Below are positions 9,138 through 19,526 of a stretch of 34,740 bases of DNA, in pieces; within the stretch, counting starts at the first letter, position 1; each line of letters starts with the position of its first letter. The notes beneath the pieces are model-generated. The model searched no databases, had not been told where the DNA came from, and saw only the letters and a list, made by a program, of their open reading frames with translations. The position numbers and the translations under genes are program-made. Source of the DNA: Thecamonas trahens ATCC 50062. Lineage: Eukaryota; Apusozoa; Apusomonadida; Apusomonadidae. Where the stretch lies: positions 271,318-306,057 of the forward strand of contig NW_013657641.1 in NCBI RefSeq assembly GCF_000142905.1. The letters run 5' to 3'.

Positions 9138-10230
9138 CGTTGAGTGGCGAGGTCCGGGTCGACATGTCGCCCATGATGGAGCGTAGGGCGGCGACCCAGC
9201 GGTCGCGGTCAGCTTTGTCGGCGGCCTCGAGAAGGTACTGCTTGTGGACAGCAATGAGGATAAGCTGGGTCGGCTTCTTCCCCTCGCGGACGCCGAGCAT
9301 GGACGTAGTGAGGACCGAGCCGACTTGCGGCTTGCCGACGGCCGGGCGGTAGACAAGGACTTTTGAGGTGAGGGTAAAGTACCGCTTCTTCCAGCGCTTG
9401 AACGGACCGCCACGCTTGCGTAGCATGCCTTCGCACATGACGATCTTGTTGACGTCGCTGCCGGGCTTAGACCCGCTGCTCAGCGCGGCGGATTGGAAAG
9501 CCTTGAGGCGGGCGGTGTCGCCAGCGCAGAATGACGAGCGGCGGCGGTCGCGGGTGGTCGGAGGGGCAGCCGGCGCGTGCGAGCCGTGGTACTCGTGCTG
9601 CGACGGAGGCGGGAGGCAGGTCGCCCGCCCGCCCGGGGCCAACGTCGACGCCCGCTGTGAAAACGAGAGCCGCTGCGACGAGCGCGACGAGCCAGCGCCG
9701 CCGCTGGAGACGAGGCCGATGGTGCTGCCGGCACCGCCAGGGCCAGGCCCAGCCTGGGTGGAAGCCCCCTCGTTGGACGAGTCGCTCTCGGCACCGGCGA
9801 CGGCAGGTGCGGTCGGGAGGCGGGTGCCTGGCGGGAGCGAGAGGACCGACATGACGGGTGAGGATGCGGCCGACGACGGCTCTTGTGCGGCGTGAAACTG
9901 CGAGGAGTCCGGCCGGAGCGAGTCCGTGTCGTCAGAGTCGGTCTCGGACTCGGACCGCCTGCCCATCCAGTTACGATCGTGAAGGAGAGCCGCAATGGCG
10001 GCGTCGCGGTCCGAAACTTCGAGCGACGACGACCGGCGCATGCGTGTGGTGACATAGACCGGCGAGCTGGGAAGGTACAGATTGGCCGCCATGAGGCCAC
10101 CACCAGAAACATAGCCATTGACACCAAGGAGTGAGCCAGAGGTATCGTCTGGAGTCCCAACCAGTGGCGTAGCTGGCCACTCTACGGCCGAGAGCACGTC
10201 TGTTTCCGACGACATGGAAGCGCCCTGCAT
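9118..10230 (-). CDS. PH-domain protein with long disordered N-terminus
   Basis: The predicted 370-residue protein starts at the ATG at 10230 (MQGASMSSETD); an ATG five codons later is an alternative. The frame is also open upstream to about 10323 without an ATG, so an additional 5' exon cannot be excluded. The first 250 or so residues are rich in Ser, Gly, Pro and Ala and should be disordered. Residues from roughly 258 to 355 form a pleckstrin-homology domain: CEGMLRKRGGPFKRWKKRYFTL, then KPTQLILIA and ADKADRDRWVAAL, with the conserved tryptophan in the last helix. The basic KRWKKRYF strand suggests phosphoinositide binding and membrane recruitment. No catalytic domain is seen, so it is probably an adaptor. 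The stop codon lies inside the 3' end of the convergent nucleotidyltransferase gene. Confidence 0.85.
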   Translation of the reverse strand: MQGASMSSETDVLSAVEWPATPLVGTPDDTSGSLLGVNGYVSGGGLMAANLYLPSSPVYVTTRMRRSSSLEVSDRDAAIAALLHDRNWMGRRSESETDSDDTDSLRPDSSQFHAAQEPSSAASSPVMSVLSLPPGTRLPTAPAVAGAESDSSNEGASTQAGPGPGGAGSTIGLVSSGGAGSSRSSQRLSFSQRASTLAPGGRATCLPPPSQHEYHGSHAPAAPPTTRDRRRSSFCAGDTARLKAFQSAALSSGSKPGSDVNKIVMCEGMLRKRGGPFKRWKKRYFTLTSKVLVYRPAVGKPQVGSVLTTSMLGVREGKKPTQLILIAVHKQYLLEAADKADRDRWVAALRSIMGDMSTRTSPLNVIRSLS

Positions 10231-11148
10231 GACGGAGAGTCGAACTGCAGAGCTGACGCCTTCCACAGGCTCCAGAGCTTGTCTTGCCACAGTCACCAGG
10301 CCTCTATCTGCCACAAAGCCCAAAGCAACCGACTACGCTTAGCCCTTTGCCCCTATGAGGAGGGTGAGCAGAGGTGCAGCAGGTAGTACCGCTCGTGGAA
10401 GGTACGCGGGAAGGTGGGGGGGGGGGGGGCGGAGCGAGAGAGATGTTGGTGAGCGGTTAAAGCCTTTTTCCTTGTCCTTTTTGGGCCAAATGCTGTTTCG
10501 CTGCCCACGTGCACGCGTGCAGGGATTTGCGGCTTAGCTTGGAGCTTGCGTGGAGGGGGAGGTGGGGAGAGGTGGGGGGGATGGGGAGGATAGGAGGCGG
10601 GGGGAATGGAGGGGGAGGGGGGCTGGGAGGGGAGGGGAGGACAAGGGTGATGCCGTGATGCGGGGGGAGAGAGCCAGAGATGTGTGCCGAGATGGTGAGG
10701 TGGAGGAGAGGCGGAGGAGCTGGAGAGCTCTCGCTAATGGCACGTGCTGTCGCTGGCTGCAGTACAGTGGCGGGGGGAGGGGAGGGGGGGGAGAGATGGT
10801 ACGTCTCTTCCTGCTCTACCTTGCATCAGCCTTGCATCCGCGGATGCGAGTCGTCGTTGTGCGAGCAGGTCATGGGAGGGAGAGGCGCGAAAAGGCACAA
10901 TGGATCGCGACCGTGAGGGGTTGGCCAAGATGTGGCATGCTGGGATCTTGTCACTGGCGGTGTAGAGGGAGCTAGACGGAGAAGGGAGGGGGGGAGAGAT
11001 GGGAGGGACGGGGAGGGAGGGCGGGCGAGTGCGACTCGATCGACAGCGACAGCTCGGCAACAGCGACAGCCAATGCCACAAGGTGACGGGCAGTGAGGGG
11101 GAGCGTGGTTGTGGCAACACACGTCGTGGTTGCCTCTCCTCCCCAACC
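10231..11148. other. Intergenic region, purine- and G-rich, divergent promoters
   Basis: About 900 bases lie between the PH-domain gene (-) and the zinc-finger gene (+). The plus strand is strongly G-rich, with a run of 14 G near 10417-10430 and many GGGGAGG blocks at 10550-10640, 10770-10795 and 10980-11025. The open frames here are Gly/Arg or Pro/Ser low-complexity translations of these blocks and are not believed to be genes. A CACGTG palindrome occurs near 10506. An upstream non-coding exon of either gene could be hidden here. Confidence 0.45.
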
Positions 11149-12638
11149 ATGTCGTCGTATGCAGACTGCCACTTCTTTGTGACGAGCAAGTGCACAAAGG
11201 TATGAGTGAGTGTGTGCTGGTGTGTGCGGGGGGGGGGGGGGAGGGGGAGGGCTGAGGCAGGGCGAGGTGGGCCAAGGAACAGGGACAAGGTCGCAAACTG
11301 ACGGAAGGAGTTGGAGGGCGGTAACAGCAACCATGCCGGTTCAGGCACTGTGCTGCGGCGAGAAAGACTACGACAGTGTGCAGAGACTGGAAGGAAGACC
11401 AGTCGTGTACCAACATGCGGTGCCGGTTCCGGCATCCGTCGCGACCGATGGCGCCGTCGTCATCGAGGTACAGCTCGAGCTACCAGGCTTCGTCGGAGCG
11501 ACCTGCTGGTATGGAGATGGGCGGAGGTGAAGGGGATCCTGGGGAGACGCCGTGTGTGTACGAGATGCAGGACTCGGGATGCATGCGCGGTGTGCTCTGC
11601 CCGTTTGTGCACGGGGCGGCGGCCCGGGCACTGAGGGCGCAGCAGAAGCGGACGCAGCCTGGGTACGCGCCACGGACCGGGGGTGGCGGGAGCGGCAGGA
11701 GCAGCGTGGCGGTGTGCATGTATGAGAACTCGCCGGGCGGGTGCCGCAACGGCGATGCGTGCACGTTCAGGCATGTGGGTCGGAAGCCGGCGGCTGCGCC
11801 GGCGCCGATGGAGGAGGCACGGCCGCGGATGAATGGGACCGACGCGCGCGAGCTGCTCAAGCGCAAACGGCCGTCGCTTGCGGCGCGACTCGGCCCGTTG
11901 CCGACGGCTCCGACGTCGTCAGGCGATGACGGGAGCGCAGCTGACGATGACGCGCCGCCGGCCAAGAAAACCAAGCCGCTGTCGGGCTCGAGCTCGGTCA
12001 TGTCGCGGCTGGGGCCCCGGCTTGGCACTGCGCCCGCACCGGCCGGCGGAGCCAATGCTTCGACCGCCGCCGCGCCCAAGACAAAGGCCGCTGAGGCCGC
12101 CAAGGCCGGGTCAGCGGCCGGTAACGATGCCGACGCCGCAAAGGCTGCGGCTAAGGCCAGGTCGCAGGCCGCAGCTGCTGTCAAGGCCAAGGCTGATGCG
12201 ATTGCCCGCGCCAAGGCTGTTGCAGCAGCCAAGGCCAAGGCTGCCGCCCGTGCCGAGGCCAAGGAGGAAGCCAAGACTACTGCCGCTGCTGCCGCCAAGG
12301 CGGAGGCGGAGGCGGCCGCCAAGGCCAAAGCGGAGGCGGAGGCGGCCGCCAAGGCCAAAGCGGAGGCGGAGGCAGCCGCCAAGGCCAAAGCGGAGGCGGA
12401 GGCAGCCGCCAAGGCCAAAGCGGAGGCGGAGGCAGCCGCCAAGGCCAAAGCGGAGGCGGAGGCGGCCGCCAAGGCCAAAGCGGAGGCGGAGGCAGCCGCC
12501 AAGGCGAAGGCCAAGGCAGACGTGGCCGCCAAGGCCAAGGCAGACGCGGCCGCCAAGGCCGGGGCTGATGCTGAGCCTGTGGACGATGTGCTCGCCATGC
12601 TCGATCAGGCGCTCAACGACTCGGACGACGACCTGTGA
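11149..12638 (+). CDS. CCCH zinc-finger protein, ZC3H11A-like, with Lys/Ala/Glu repeat tail
   Basis: Two exons: 11149-11199 and 11328-12638. The intron 11200-11327 (GTATGA..ACAG) contains a run of 14 G. Splicing is phase 0 and completes the first finger: C-x7-C-x4-C-x3-H, read DCHFFVTSKCTK then QPCRFRH. Three more fingers follow: VCRDWKEDQSCTNMRCRFRH, CVYEMQDSGCMRGVLCPFVH and CMYENSPGGCRNGDACTFRH. The paired N-terminal fingers with CxFRHC and VCxxWxxxxC resemble human ZC3H11A, a TREX-associated mRNA-export factor, so an RNA-binding role in nuclear export is likely. The middle is basic and Ser/Ala-rich (LLKRKRPSLAARLG). From about residue 320 comes a charged Ala/Lys/Glu repeat predicted to be a long single helix, ending in the acidic DDVLAMLDQALNDSDDDL. 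Predicted length is about 453 residues. Confidence 0.85.
12296..12505 (+). repeat. In-frame 30-base coding minisatellite, about 7 copies
   Basis: A 30-base unit encoding AKAKAEAEAA is repeated about seven times in tandem inside the zinc-finger gene. Copies differ by little more than one silent change (GGCGGCC versus GGCAGCC), so the array is young or homogenised. Because the unit is a multiple of three, copy-number change keeps the frame and lengthens or shortens the predicted charged helix. Confidence 0.95.
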
Positions 12639-12783
12639 CCGCCGGCCGAGGTCCAAAGCCAATTGAACGATTGCTACTATTCCCATCCAACCCGACCGAC
12701 CAACCTTGTCGACTGCGGCCGATCCCGATCGTGATCTCGAGGCGGTGGCAAGGTCACACTGCACTCTCTGAGCCGGTAGACTT

Positions 12784-15700
12784 ATGTCGTCGACGTCGTC
12801 GCCGGCACCGCTGTCGCCGACTACAGAGGGCGAGAGCTCGTCGCGGAAGCGGCGTGCGTCGGGAGCAGAGCTGGAGGACTACGCGGCGTCGCTGTCGCCA
12901 GAGGAGGCGGTGGCCGCGGCCGCCCTCCCTGGTTTTTCGCCGTCGTCGCTCAAGAAGGCGCGGCCTGCGCGCGGCGTGCAAGGCTCCATCCACCACATGG
13001 AGCTGACCAACTTCAAGTCGTACAAGGGCACGCAGATTGTGGGGCCTTTCAAGAACTTCCAGGCCGTCGTCGGCCCAAACGGTGCAGGTACGTGTCCGTC
13101 GGCTGCCGGCCGACCACCAGAAGAAGGCCGTGCGGCCAAAAAAGGTCGCAGAACGGGGCCCGTTGCCGGTGCCCTTGCAGCTTTTGAGGGGGCAGAGCTC
13201 CTGCTCGCGGCACGTTTGATGCCACCTCTATGACCCGCATGGTGGTGGGGGGATGTGGGGTGAGCGGGGTGAGCGGAGGGATGCTTCGGGAGGGTTCAGG
13301 TGGGTAGGGGGTGGGGGTGGGAGGCGGCGGGTGCCGGTTGATGGCTGGTAGATTCATGACGACTCACATTTGGGCGACTGGCCTTGCGGCGAGGTGCAGG
13401 CAAGTCGAACCTTATGGATGCGATTTCGTTTGTGCTTGGGGTGCGTACGCAGCAGCTGCGGTCAGCGCAGCTCCGGGATCTCATTCACCGGCCTGAAGGC
13501 GCATCTGAGCCGACGCATGGGGCGAGCGTGGCACTGGTGTTTGAGCCTGTGGGCGGCGAGACGCTCCGGTTCGAGCGGGTCATTTCTGCACGCGGCTCGT
13601 CGTCGTACAAGCTCAACGGCAAGACTGTGCCGTGGGCCAAGTACAACAAGACGCTTGAGGGACTGGGCATTCTTGTGGAGGCGCGCAACTTTCTTGTGTT
13701 CCAGGGCGACGTGGAGGCGATTGCGTCCAAGACGCCGATGGAGCTCTCGCTGCTGATGGAGCACGTCTCGGGCTCGATCGAGTTCAAGGATGAGTACGAG
13801 GCGCTGAAGCGGAGCAAAGAGAAGGCGGAGGAGAACACCATCTACAACTTTACCGCAAGAAGACGCTCAAGGCCGAGAAGAAGCAGTACAAGCAGCAGAA
13901 GGACGAGGCCGAGGCGTGGCTGGCGCTGACGCAGGAGCGCAAGGCGATCAGCCAGGAGCAGGCGCTCTTTCAGCTCTTCCACATTGCCAACGAGCTTGAG
14001 CTGCTCTCGGTGACACTCGCGGCGCAAAAGGAGGAACAGGCATCGGTTGGCTCGCGGAAGGAGCACATGGCGAGCACGGTGGCTCAGCAGAAGAAGGAGC
14101 TGGCCAAGGCGCACCGGGTGGTGCTCTCGCTACAGAAGAAGATGCTTGGCATCCAGAGCTCCAAGTCCAAGGCCAAGCCGGGCCTCATCAAGGCCAAGAC
14201 GCAGATCGAGCACGTGACGCGCAAGCTGGCTGAGAAGCGCGACGCGCTGACACGCAAGGAAGGCGAGGCCGAAAAGCAGGCGACTGAGCTCGCGTCGCTC
14301 AATGCCATGCTTGCCGAGGTCGACGCTCTGGCGAGCGCGTTTGAGGCCTCGCTGCCCGAGGCGCTGCGGGTGGCCGGGGCGGGGCTCGGCGGAGAGGCCG
14401 CCGAGGTCGAGGCCACCGACGAGCTCTCGTCGTCGCTCCTCAACGCGTCGTCGCGGCTCGACGAGGTGCTGACGCGGGAGCAGCTGACCGAGTACCACGA
14501 CCTCAAGGCGGCTGCGGCTGCCGAGACCGGAACGCTGACGCAGGAGCTCGCGTCTGCGCGGCGCAAGGTTGACGACGAACGATCGCGGCTTGTGGTGAAC
14601 CAGAACAAGGCCGACGAGATCCGTGCCCGGATCTCACTCCTCCGCGAGCAGATGGGCACGCTCGAAGCTCGGCTGAGCCAGGGCGAGGCGTACGTGGCCA
14701 AGACGAGCGCAGAGCGCGAGCGCAAGGCGAGCGCGCACGCGACAATGGCGTCGCGGGTGGCCAACACGGCGGTGCGGATGGAGGAGGTGACTGCGCTGCT
14801 GCAGGAGACGCAAGCTGAGCTGCAGGAGGTGACTGCGGCGCAGCGCAAGTCGAGCCACGAGGCCAAGCTCGCCGAGGCGCTGGCGGCGATGAAGCGGCTG
14901 TTCCCGGGTGTGCACGGCAAGGTGGTGCACCTCTGCGCGACGCAGCCCAAGTACCAGCTTGCGCTGACGGTGGCCATGGGCCGGTACGTCGACGCCGTGG
15001 TTGTGGACACGCAGGCGACGGCCATCGAGTGCATCGAGTACATGCGCGAGAACCGGATCGGGACGGCGACCTTCCTTCCACTCAACTCGCTCAAGGTCAA
15101 GGCCATCGACGAGCGGTTCCGGTCGCTGGGTGGGACGGCGACGCTCGCGGTCGACGTCATCGAGTACGACGAGACCTTTGCGCCGGCCTTTGAGTTTATT
15201 CTGGGCAACACGGTGCTGTGCCAAGGCCTGTCCGAGGCGCGGACGCTGGCGTTTGCGACGCGCGGTGTGCTGACGGGCGTGCGCAAAAAGGTGGTGACGT
15301 GGGATGGGACCAAGATCACCAAGTCGGGCCTCATCACCGGCGGCTCTGCCGGCGACGAGGCGTCGACGGCGGCACTGTGGACCGAGAAGCGGGTCGAGCA
15401 CTGCATGAAGAAGCGGACCGAGTACGAGAAGGAGCTGGCGGCGCTGGCGCAGGAGCGGCGGCTCAAGACGCAGGCCGAGCGACTGCTCGAGGGTCTCAAC
15501 GCTATCGACGCGCGGCTGAGCTCGGCAAAGGCGGATGTGGCCAAGACCAGCGACTCGCTTGCCGACGCGCAAACCGAGGCAACGGCGCTCGAGGCCAAGC
15601 TCGAAGGTCTCACCCCAGCCATCGAAGCGCTGGCTGCCGCCGTGGCCAGCGGCGAGGCCCGGGTCGCCGAGCTCGAGGCGCAGATCGCGGCCGTGGAGGA

Positions 15701-17077
15701 CGAGATGTTTGGCGCGTTCTCGCGGGCGGTGGGCGTGGCCTCGATCCGCGAGCTGGAGCAGTCTGCAGTGGCCGAGGCCCAGCGGGCGGCCAAAAAGCGG
15801 CTGCAGTTTTCCAAGCAGCGCGCCAAGCTGCTCAACCAGATCTCGTACACGTCTGCGGCAGACCACGGGCCCGAGGTGGCGGCGCTGAAGGCGTCCATCG
15901 AGGCCGACGAGGCGCGCCTGGTCGAGCTGCAGGATGCGGCAAGTGCTGCCTCGGCCAAGATGGACGCGCTCCTCGCCGACGAGGCTGAGCTCACCAGCAA
16001 GCTGGCCGCTGCGCGCGAGGCCGAGGAGGGCATCGCGCGCCAGGTCAAAAACCTCAAGGCCGACGAGGTGCGGCTGGGCAAGGAAGCCGTGGCGCTCGCG
16101 ACGGCCATCGCGTCGTCCGAGGGCGCGGCCGAGGCGCTCGTCGCTAAGCGACAGGCCATTTTCCAGCGGTGCACAGTGGACGAGATCCCAGTCCCGCTCC
16201 GCGCCGGCGGCTTCCTCACCGATGCGGCGGTGCTTGCCGGTGGCGATGCGGTCGAGGTGGACTTTTCAGGCCTCGCCCGCGCGCTCAAGGCTGTCGACCG
16301 CGCCACTGACCGCATGCCGGCAGACAAGTACGCCAAGTACGACGCCGCGTTTGAAGAGCGCCTCCGCCAAATCTCCAAGGACATCGAGACCATGGCGCCG
16401 AACCTCAAGGCCATCGAGCGGCTCGACGAGCTCGCGGCCAAGTTCAAGGAGACGTCGGCCGAGTTTGACCACGCCCGCTCAGAATCCAAGGTTGCCAACG
16501 AGCGCTTTGCACGCATCCAGAAGCTGCGGACCGACCGCTACCGCGACGCGTACGACCACATCGCGCGGGTCATCGACGAGATCTACAAGGAGCTCACAAA
16601 GTCGGAACTCAACTACGCGGGTGGCACCGCGTTCCTCTCGCTCGAGTCGCCCGAAGAGCCGTACCTCCGCGGCGTCAAGTTCAACGCCATGCCGCCCAAC
16701 AAGCGGTTCCGCAACATGGAGGACCTGTCCGGCGGTGAGAAGACCGTCGCCGCCCTCGCCCTCCTCTTTGCCATCCACTCGTACCGGCCGTCGCCGTTCT
16801 TTGTCATGGACGAGGTCGATGCCGCCCTCGACTCCAAGAACGTCAAGCGCGTCGCCGAGTACATCCGCACCCGCTCCTCAGACTTTCAGTGTATCGTCAT
16901 CTCGCTCAAGGACACGTTTTTGACAAGGCTGACGCCCTCGTCGGCGTCTACCGCGAGCGCGCTGACGAGCCCGACGGCGCTGCCTCGTCGTCGCCGTCAC
17001 CCGAGCCCGAGGCCGAGCCGCCTGCCCTCCCCACCTTTTCGCGCACTCTCACCCTTGATCTCCGCGACTATGCATAG
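12784..17077 (+). CDS. SMC1: Cohesin subunit SMC1, two apparent frame breaks
   Basis: The SMC1 subunit forms the cohesin ring with SMC3. Exons are 12784-13087 and 13400-17077; the 312-base intron (GTACGT..GCAG, phase 1) splits the Walker A motif, giving GPNGAGKSNLMDAISFVLG. Also seen are the SMC1-type start HHMELTNFKSYKGTQIVGPF, FLVFQGDVEAIASKTP, long coiled coils, a hinge (FPGVHGKVVHLC to GLITGGSAG), the ABC signature LSGGEKT and Walker B FFVMDEVDAALD. The frame breaks at TTT 13849-13851, where the expected NFYRKKTLKAEKK continues in another frame, and at TTTTT 16917-16921, where FDKADALVGVY continues. One extra T at each restores about 1327 residues. A Ser/Ala-rich N-terminal extension of about 75 residues precedes the SMC fold, and a Pro/Glu insert lies near the C-terminus. 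Confidence 0.93.
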
Positions 17078-17392
17078 CTTTCTCTGCACCCAGTTGTTTT
17101 AAATGATGTTGATCAATCGCTGGACATGCACACGCACACACACCTCGCTCTACAGGTTCTCCCTCTCTCCCTCTCCACGAACGGCCACGCACAGTGCGAC
17201 TCGGCCGACTCCCTGCCAACTCGGGGCGAATGGCAAACTCACTGCCCGCGCCCGCGCCACGCCACTCACCGCGCCACGCCACGCCACTCACCACGCCACT
17301 CCCCCCACCGCCCACCCCCCCCCCCCCCCACCCCACCACCACCAACCACCACCACCAACCACCACCACCAACCACACACCCTTGTAATCACC
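17078..17392. other. Short intergenic region with C/A-rich leader
   Basis: The space between SMC1 and the next tandem gene holds a C-run at 17306-17321 and a CCACCA/CCAACC low-complexity stretch up to about 17375, just before the start codon. On the coding strand this is a pyrimidine-rich, G-poor leader, presumably promoter and 5' UTR. Nothing coding is supported. Confidence 0.5.
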
Positions 17393-19462
17393 ATGGTGCA
17401 CCGAGTGTGGATAGAGCGGTATGTGCTCCTCGCAGTTGCAGCTGTGGCTGTGGCAGTCATTGCCGGCGGCGCCCTGACCACCACCCAATGCGCCCGCCAT
17501 TTGCTGTGGTCGGCCACGGCGCCGACCTCCTCGCACTCGAAGCCAACCGGGGCGAGCCGTTCCAGTCCAGGGTCTGGGTATGGCTCTGCGGGCACTGCCG
17601 GTGCAGTTGGAAGCCATGGCGCACCCCTCCCGCCATCGGCAGAACACGGATCGTGGTGGTCGTGGTCACCGTCGCCCTCTCACTCATCTCCGGCGTCGTC
17701 GTCATCATCGTCGTCCTCGTCGTCGTCCGCCCACTCGTACTCGACACTCAACAAGTACACCGGGTACGCTGAGTGCTACCTGGTCTCGCTATATCAGGCC
17801 TCGCTACGGGCACTGTGGATCTCGCTGGTGGCGCCTGTTCGGGCCATGGCGTGGTGTCCCTCGCCGCAGGCCGAGGCCGGGGCGCTTGATGCCAGCGGAG
17901 ATCCTTTGCCTCTGTCGCCGTTTTGCGAGTCGTCGCTGCTGGTGATGCGGGTGACCAGCAGCGTACTCGAGGTTGTGCTCCTCTCACCAGCGTCGTACGT
18001 CCACAAGCTGTACTTGGCGCTTAACGGGGCGGCATTTGCGGCGTACAAGGCGGTGCTGCTGGCGACGCTGCCGGGCGAGGTGGCGGCGGCGATGATGCCG
18101 GCGGCGGTCGGTGCCGCCGGCCAGGCGCAGGCCGGTGGAAATCCGTGGGATGCATCGCCGGGCAGGAGCAGCGGGGGCTTTGACGACGCTTCCGCCCCGG
18201 GCGCAGCACAGCCTGGTGCGCTGTATGTGCTCGGCTCGCTGAGCTCGCTTGTGATGGGCGGGCTGTACGGCGGCGCCATGCTTGCGGGAGTGTGGGACGT
18301 AGTGCAGTACGCCAACGTGGCGTGGCTGGCGGTGGCGTGCCTCGGCGGCACGGTGCGGACGGTGGCATCGGGCGTGCTTGCGATGTCCAAGGCTGTGAGC
18401 GAGCGGACTCCGCTGGCGGCGGTGGTGGCGCTCGCATGGCTCCCGATGGTGGTGGCTGCCGGCAACGCTGCGCTCTTCCTCGTCCTCCTCACCTTGCCTG
18501 CACTGTCGCTCGGGCTGATGGCGCAAGTGCCTGCTGTTGTTGTCGGCATCCTTGTCGGGCCGAGTCTCTGGGCTGGCCAGCTGAGCACCTCGCTCATGTG
18601 GGCTGTCTCGACGCTCGGGATGTGGCTGGTGGCACGACTCGTCAAGGAGGCGCACCTTGGGACAGCGCGGCTGTTCTTTATGGTCTACTTTGACTCGACG
18701 CTGGTGGCGGACGAGTCTGTCCTTGTCCACGCGCTTGCCCTTGTGGCCTTCCGGGTCCTTCTCACGCCCATCGACCGGGCCGGGCTCCGGGGCGTGGCCG
18801 CCATCCTCGAGTGGCAGTCGCTCCTCGACCTCCTCGACGACTACACATACTACTCGACACCGCGCGAGTCGCGCAAGCCAGTGGCGAACGGCATCGGGAC
18901 CGCGACCGTGACTATGCCGCCGTCGTCGGCCCGCAAACAGCGCGCGGCGCTGGTGGCATCCAACAAGTGGAGTAGCGGGAACAAGGCCAGGCGTGCACCG
19001 CAGCGCCATCTCCCGCCGCCGCCGCCGCCGCCGATCCTTTCGCCGATTGCGCCACGGGCGCCTACCCCCCGGGGGTTCTCGACCTCGGTCGAGGCCGCCG
19101 ACCCGCTCGACGACGAGCGGGTCACCTCGTTTGTGGCATACGCCGACTCGGACGACGACGAGACGACCCTCGACCGCCGCCTCGACGCCGAGCTTGTCAA
19201 GCGGCTCGGTCTGCCGCCGCCGGCCCGACCGCTATCGTCGCGGCCAGGCACGGATCGCCGGCGTCCCTCGCGCTCGGTCTCGGTCCTCGGCTCGGTCGCG
19301 CGCTCGGTCGCGCGCTCGGTTTCGGTCGCGCTCGCGCGGGTCGACGATGTCGTCCGCGCCGTCGACGAGTCGCGCCCGAACCTGCGGTCGCCGCCGCCGG
19401 TCTCGGCGCGGCCGGCTGTCCTGCGGCGGTCGTTGCGGCTCTCTGCCAAGAAGGGCGCGTGA
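17393..19462 (+). CDS. Hypothetical polytopic membrane protein with Ser/Arg-rich tail
   Basis: Not recognised. The ATG at 17393 (MVHRVWIERY, in the context CACCATGG) gives 689 residues. A first hydrophobic helix at about 9-30 is followed by a Ser-rich linker. Further hydrophobic segments occur near 284-325, 343-375, 378-395 and 401-418, with weaker ones around 165-245, so five or more membrane spans are likely. From about residue 490 the chain is soluble, Pro-, Ser- and Arg-rich, with an acidic patch (YADSDDDETTLD) and repeated RSVS/RSVAR units near 625-645. The extreme C-terminus is basic (RRSLRLSAKKGA). The build of membrane domain plus long basic tail is compatible with an endomembrane or nuclear-envelope protein, but that is speculation. 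Confidence 0.7.
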   Translation: MVHRVWIERYVLLAVAAVAVAVIAGGALTTTQCARHLLWSATAPTSSHSKPTGASRSSPGSGYGSAGTAGAVGSHGAPLPPSAEHGSWWSWSPSPSHSSPASSSSSSSSSSSAHSYSTLNKYTGYAECYLVSLYQASLRALWISLVAPVRAMAWCPSPQAEAGALDASGDPLPLSPFCESSLLVMRVTSSVLEVVLLSPASYVHKLYLALNGAAFAAYKAVLLATLPGEVAAAMMPAAVGAAGQAQAGGNPWDASPGRSSGGFDDASAPGAAQPGALYVLGSLSSLVMGGLYGGAMLAGVWDVVQYANVAWLAVACLGGTVRTVASGVLAMSKAVSERTPLAAVVALAWLPMVVAAGNAALFLVLLTLPALSLGLMAQVPAVVVGILVGPSLWAGQLSTSLMWAVSTLGMWLVARLVKEAHLGTARLFFMVYFDSTLVADESVLVHALALVAFRVLLTPIDRAGLRGVAAILEWQSLLDLLDDYTYYSTPRESRKPVANGIGTATVTMPPSSARKQRAALVASNKWSSGNKARRAPQRHLPPPPPPPILSPIAPRAPTPRGFSTSVEAADPLDDERVTSFVAYADSDDDETTLDRRLDAELVKRLGLPPPARPLSSRPGTDRRRPSRSVSVLGSVARSVARSVSVALARVDDVVRAVDESRPNLRSPPPVSARPAVLRRSLRLSAKKGA

Positions 19463-19526
19463 GAAGTTGTTAAATGCAAGACAGCCTCTGGCATCGGAGA
19501 GAGTGTTATGATCGTGGGGAGGGAGG

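Noticed and set aside
10550-10975. Gly/Arg-rich small protein in the G-rich intergenic region
   Set aside because: Translation of purine blocks only; no domain and no support beyond openness.
11480-12598. Minus-strand Ala/Ser-rich frame across the zinc-finger gene
   Set aside because: It is a reverse reading of the 30-base repeat; the CCCH fingers lie on the plus strand.
14084-16516. Minus-strand open frame of 810 codons opposite SMC1
   Set aside because: Its Ser/Ala-rich translation mirrors the Glu/Ala/Lys coiled coil on the plus strand, where hinge, signature and Walker motifs prove the coding strand.
17984-19009. Minus-strand Arg/His-rich frame opposite the membrane protein
   Set aside because: The plus-strand reading gives coherent hydrophobic helices; the reverse is basic low complexity.
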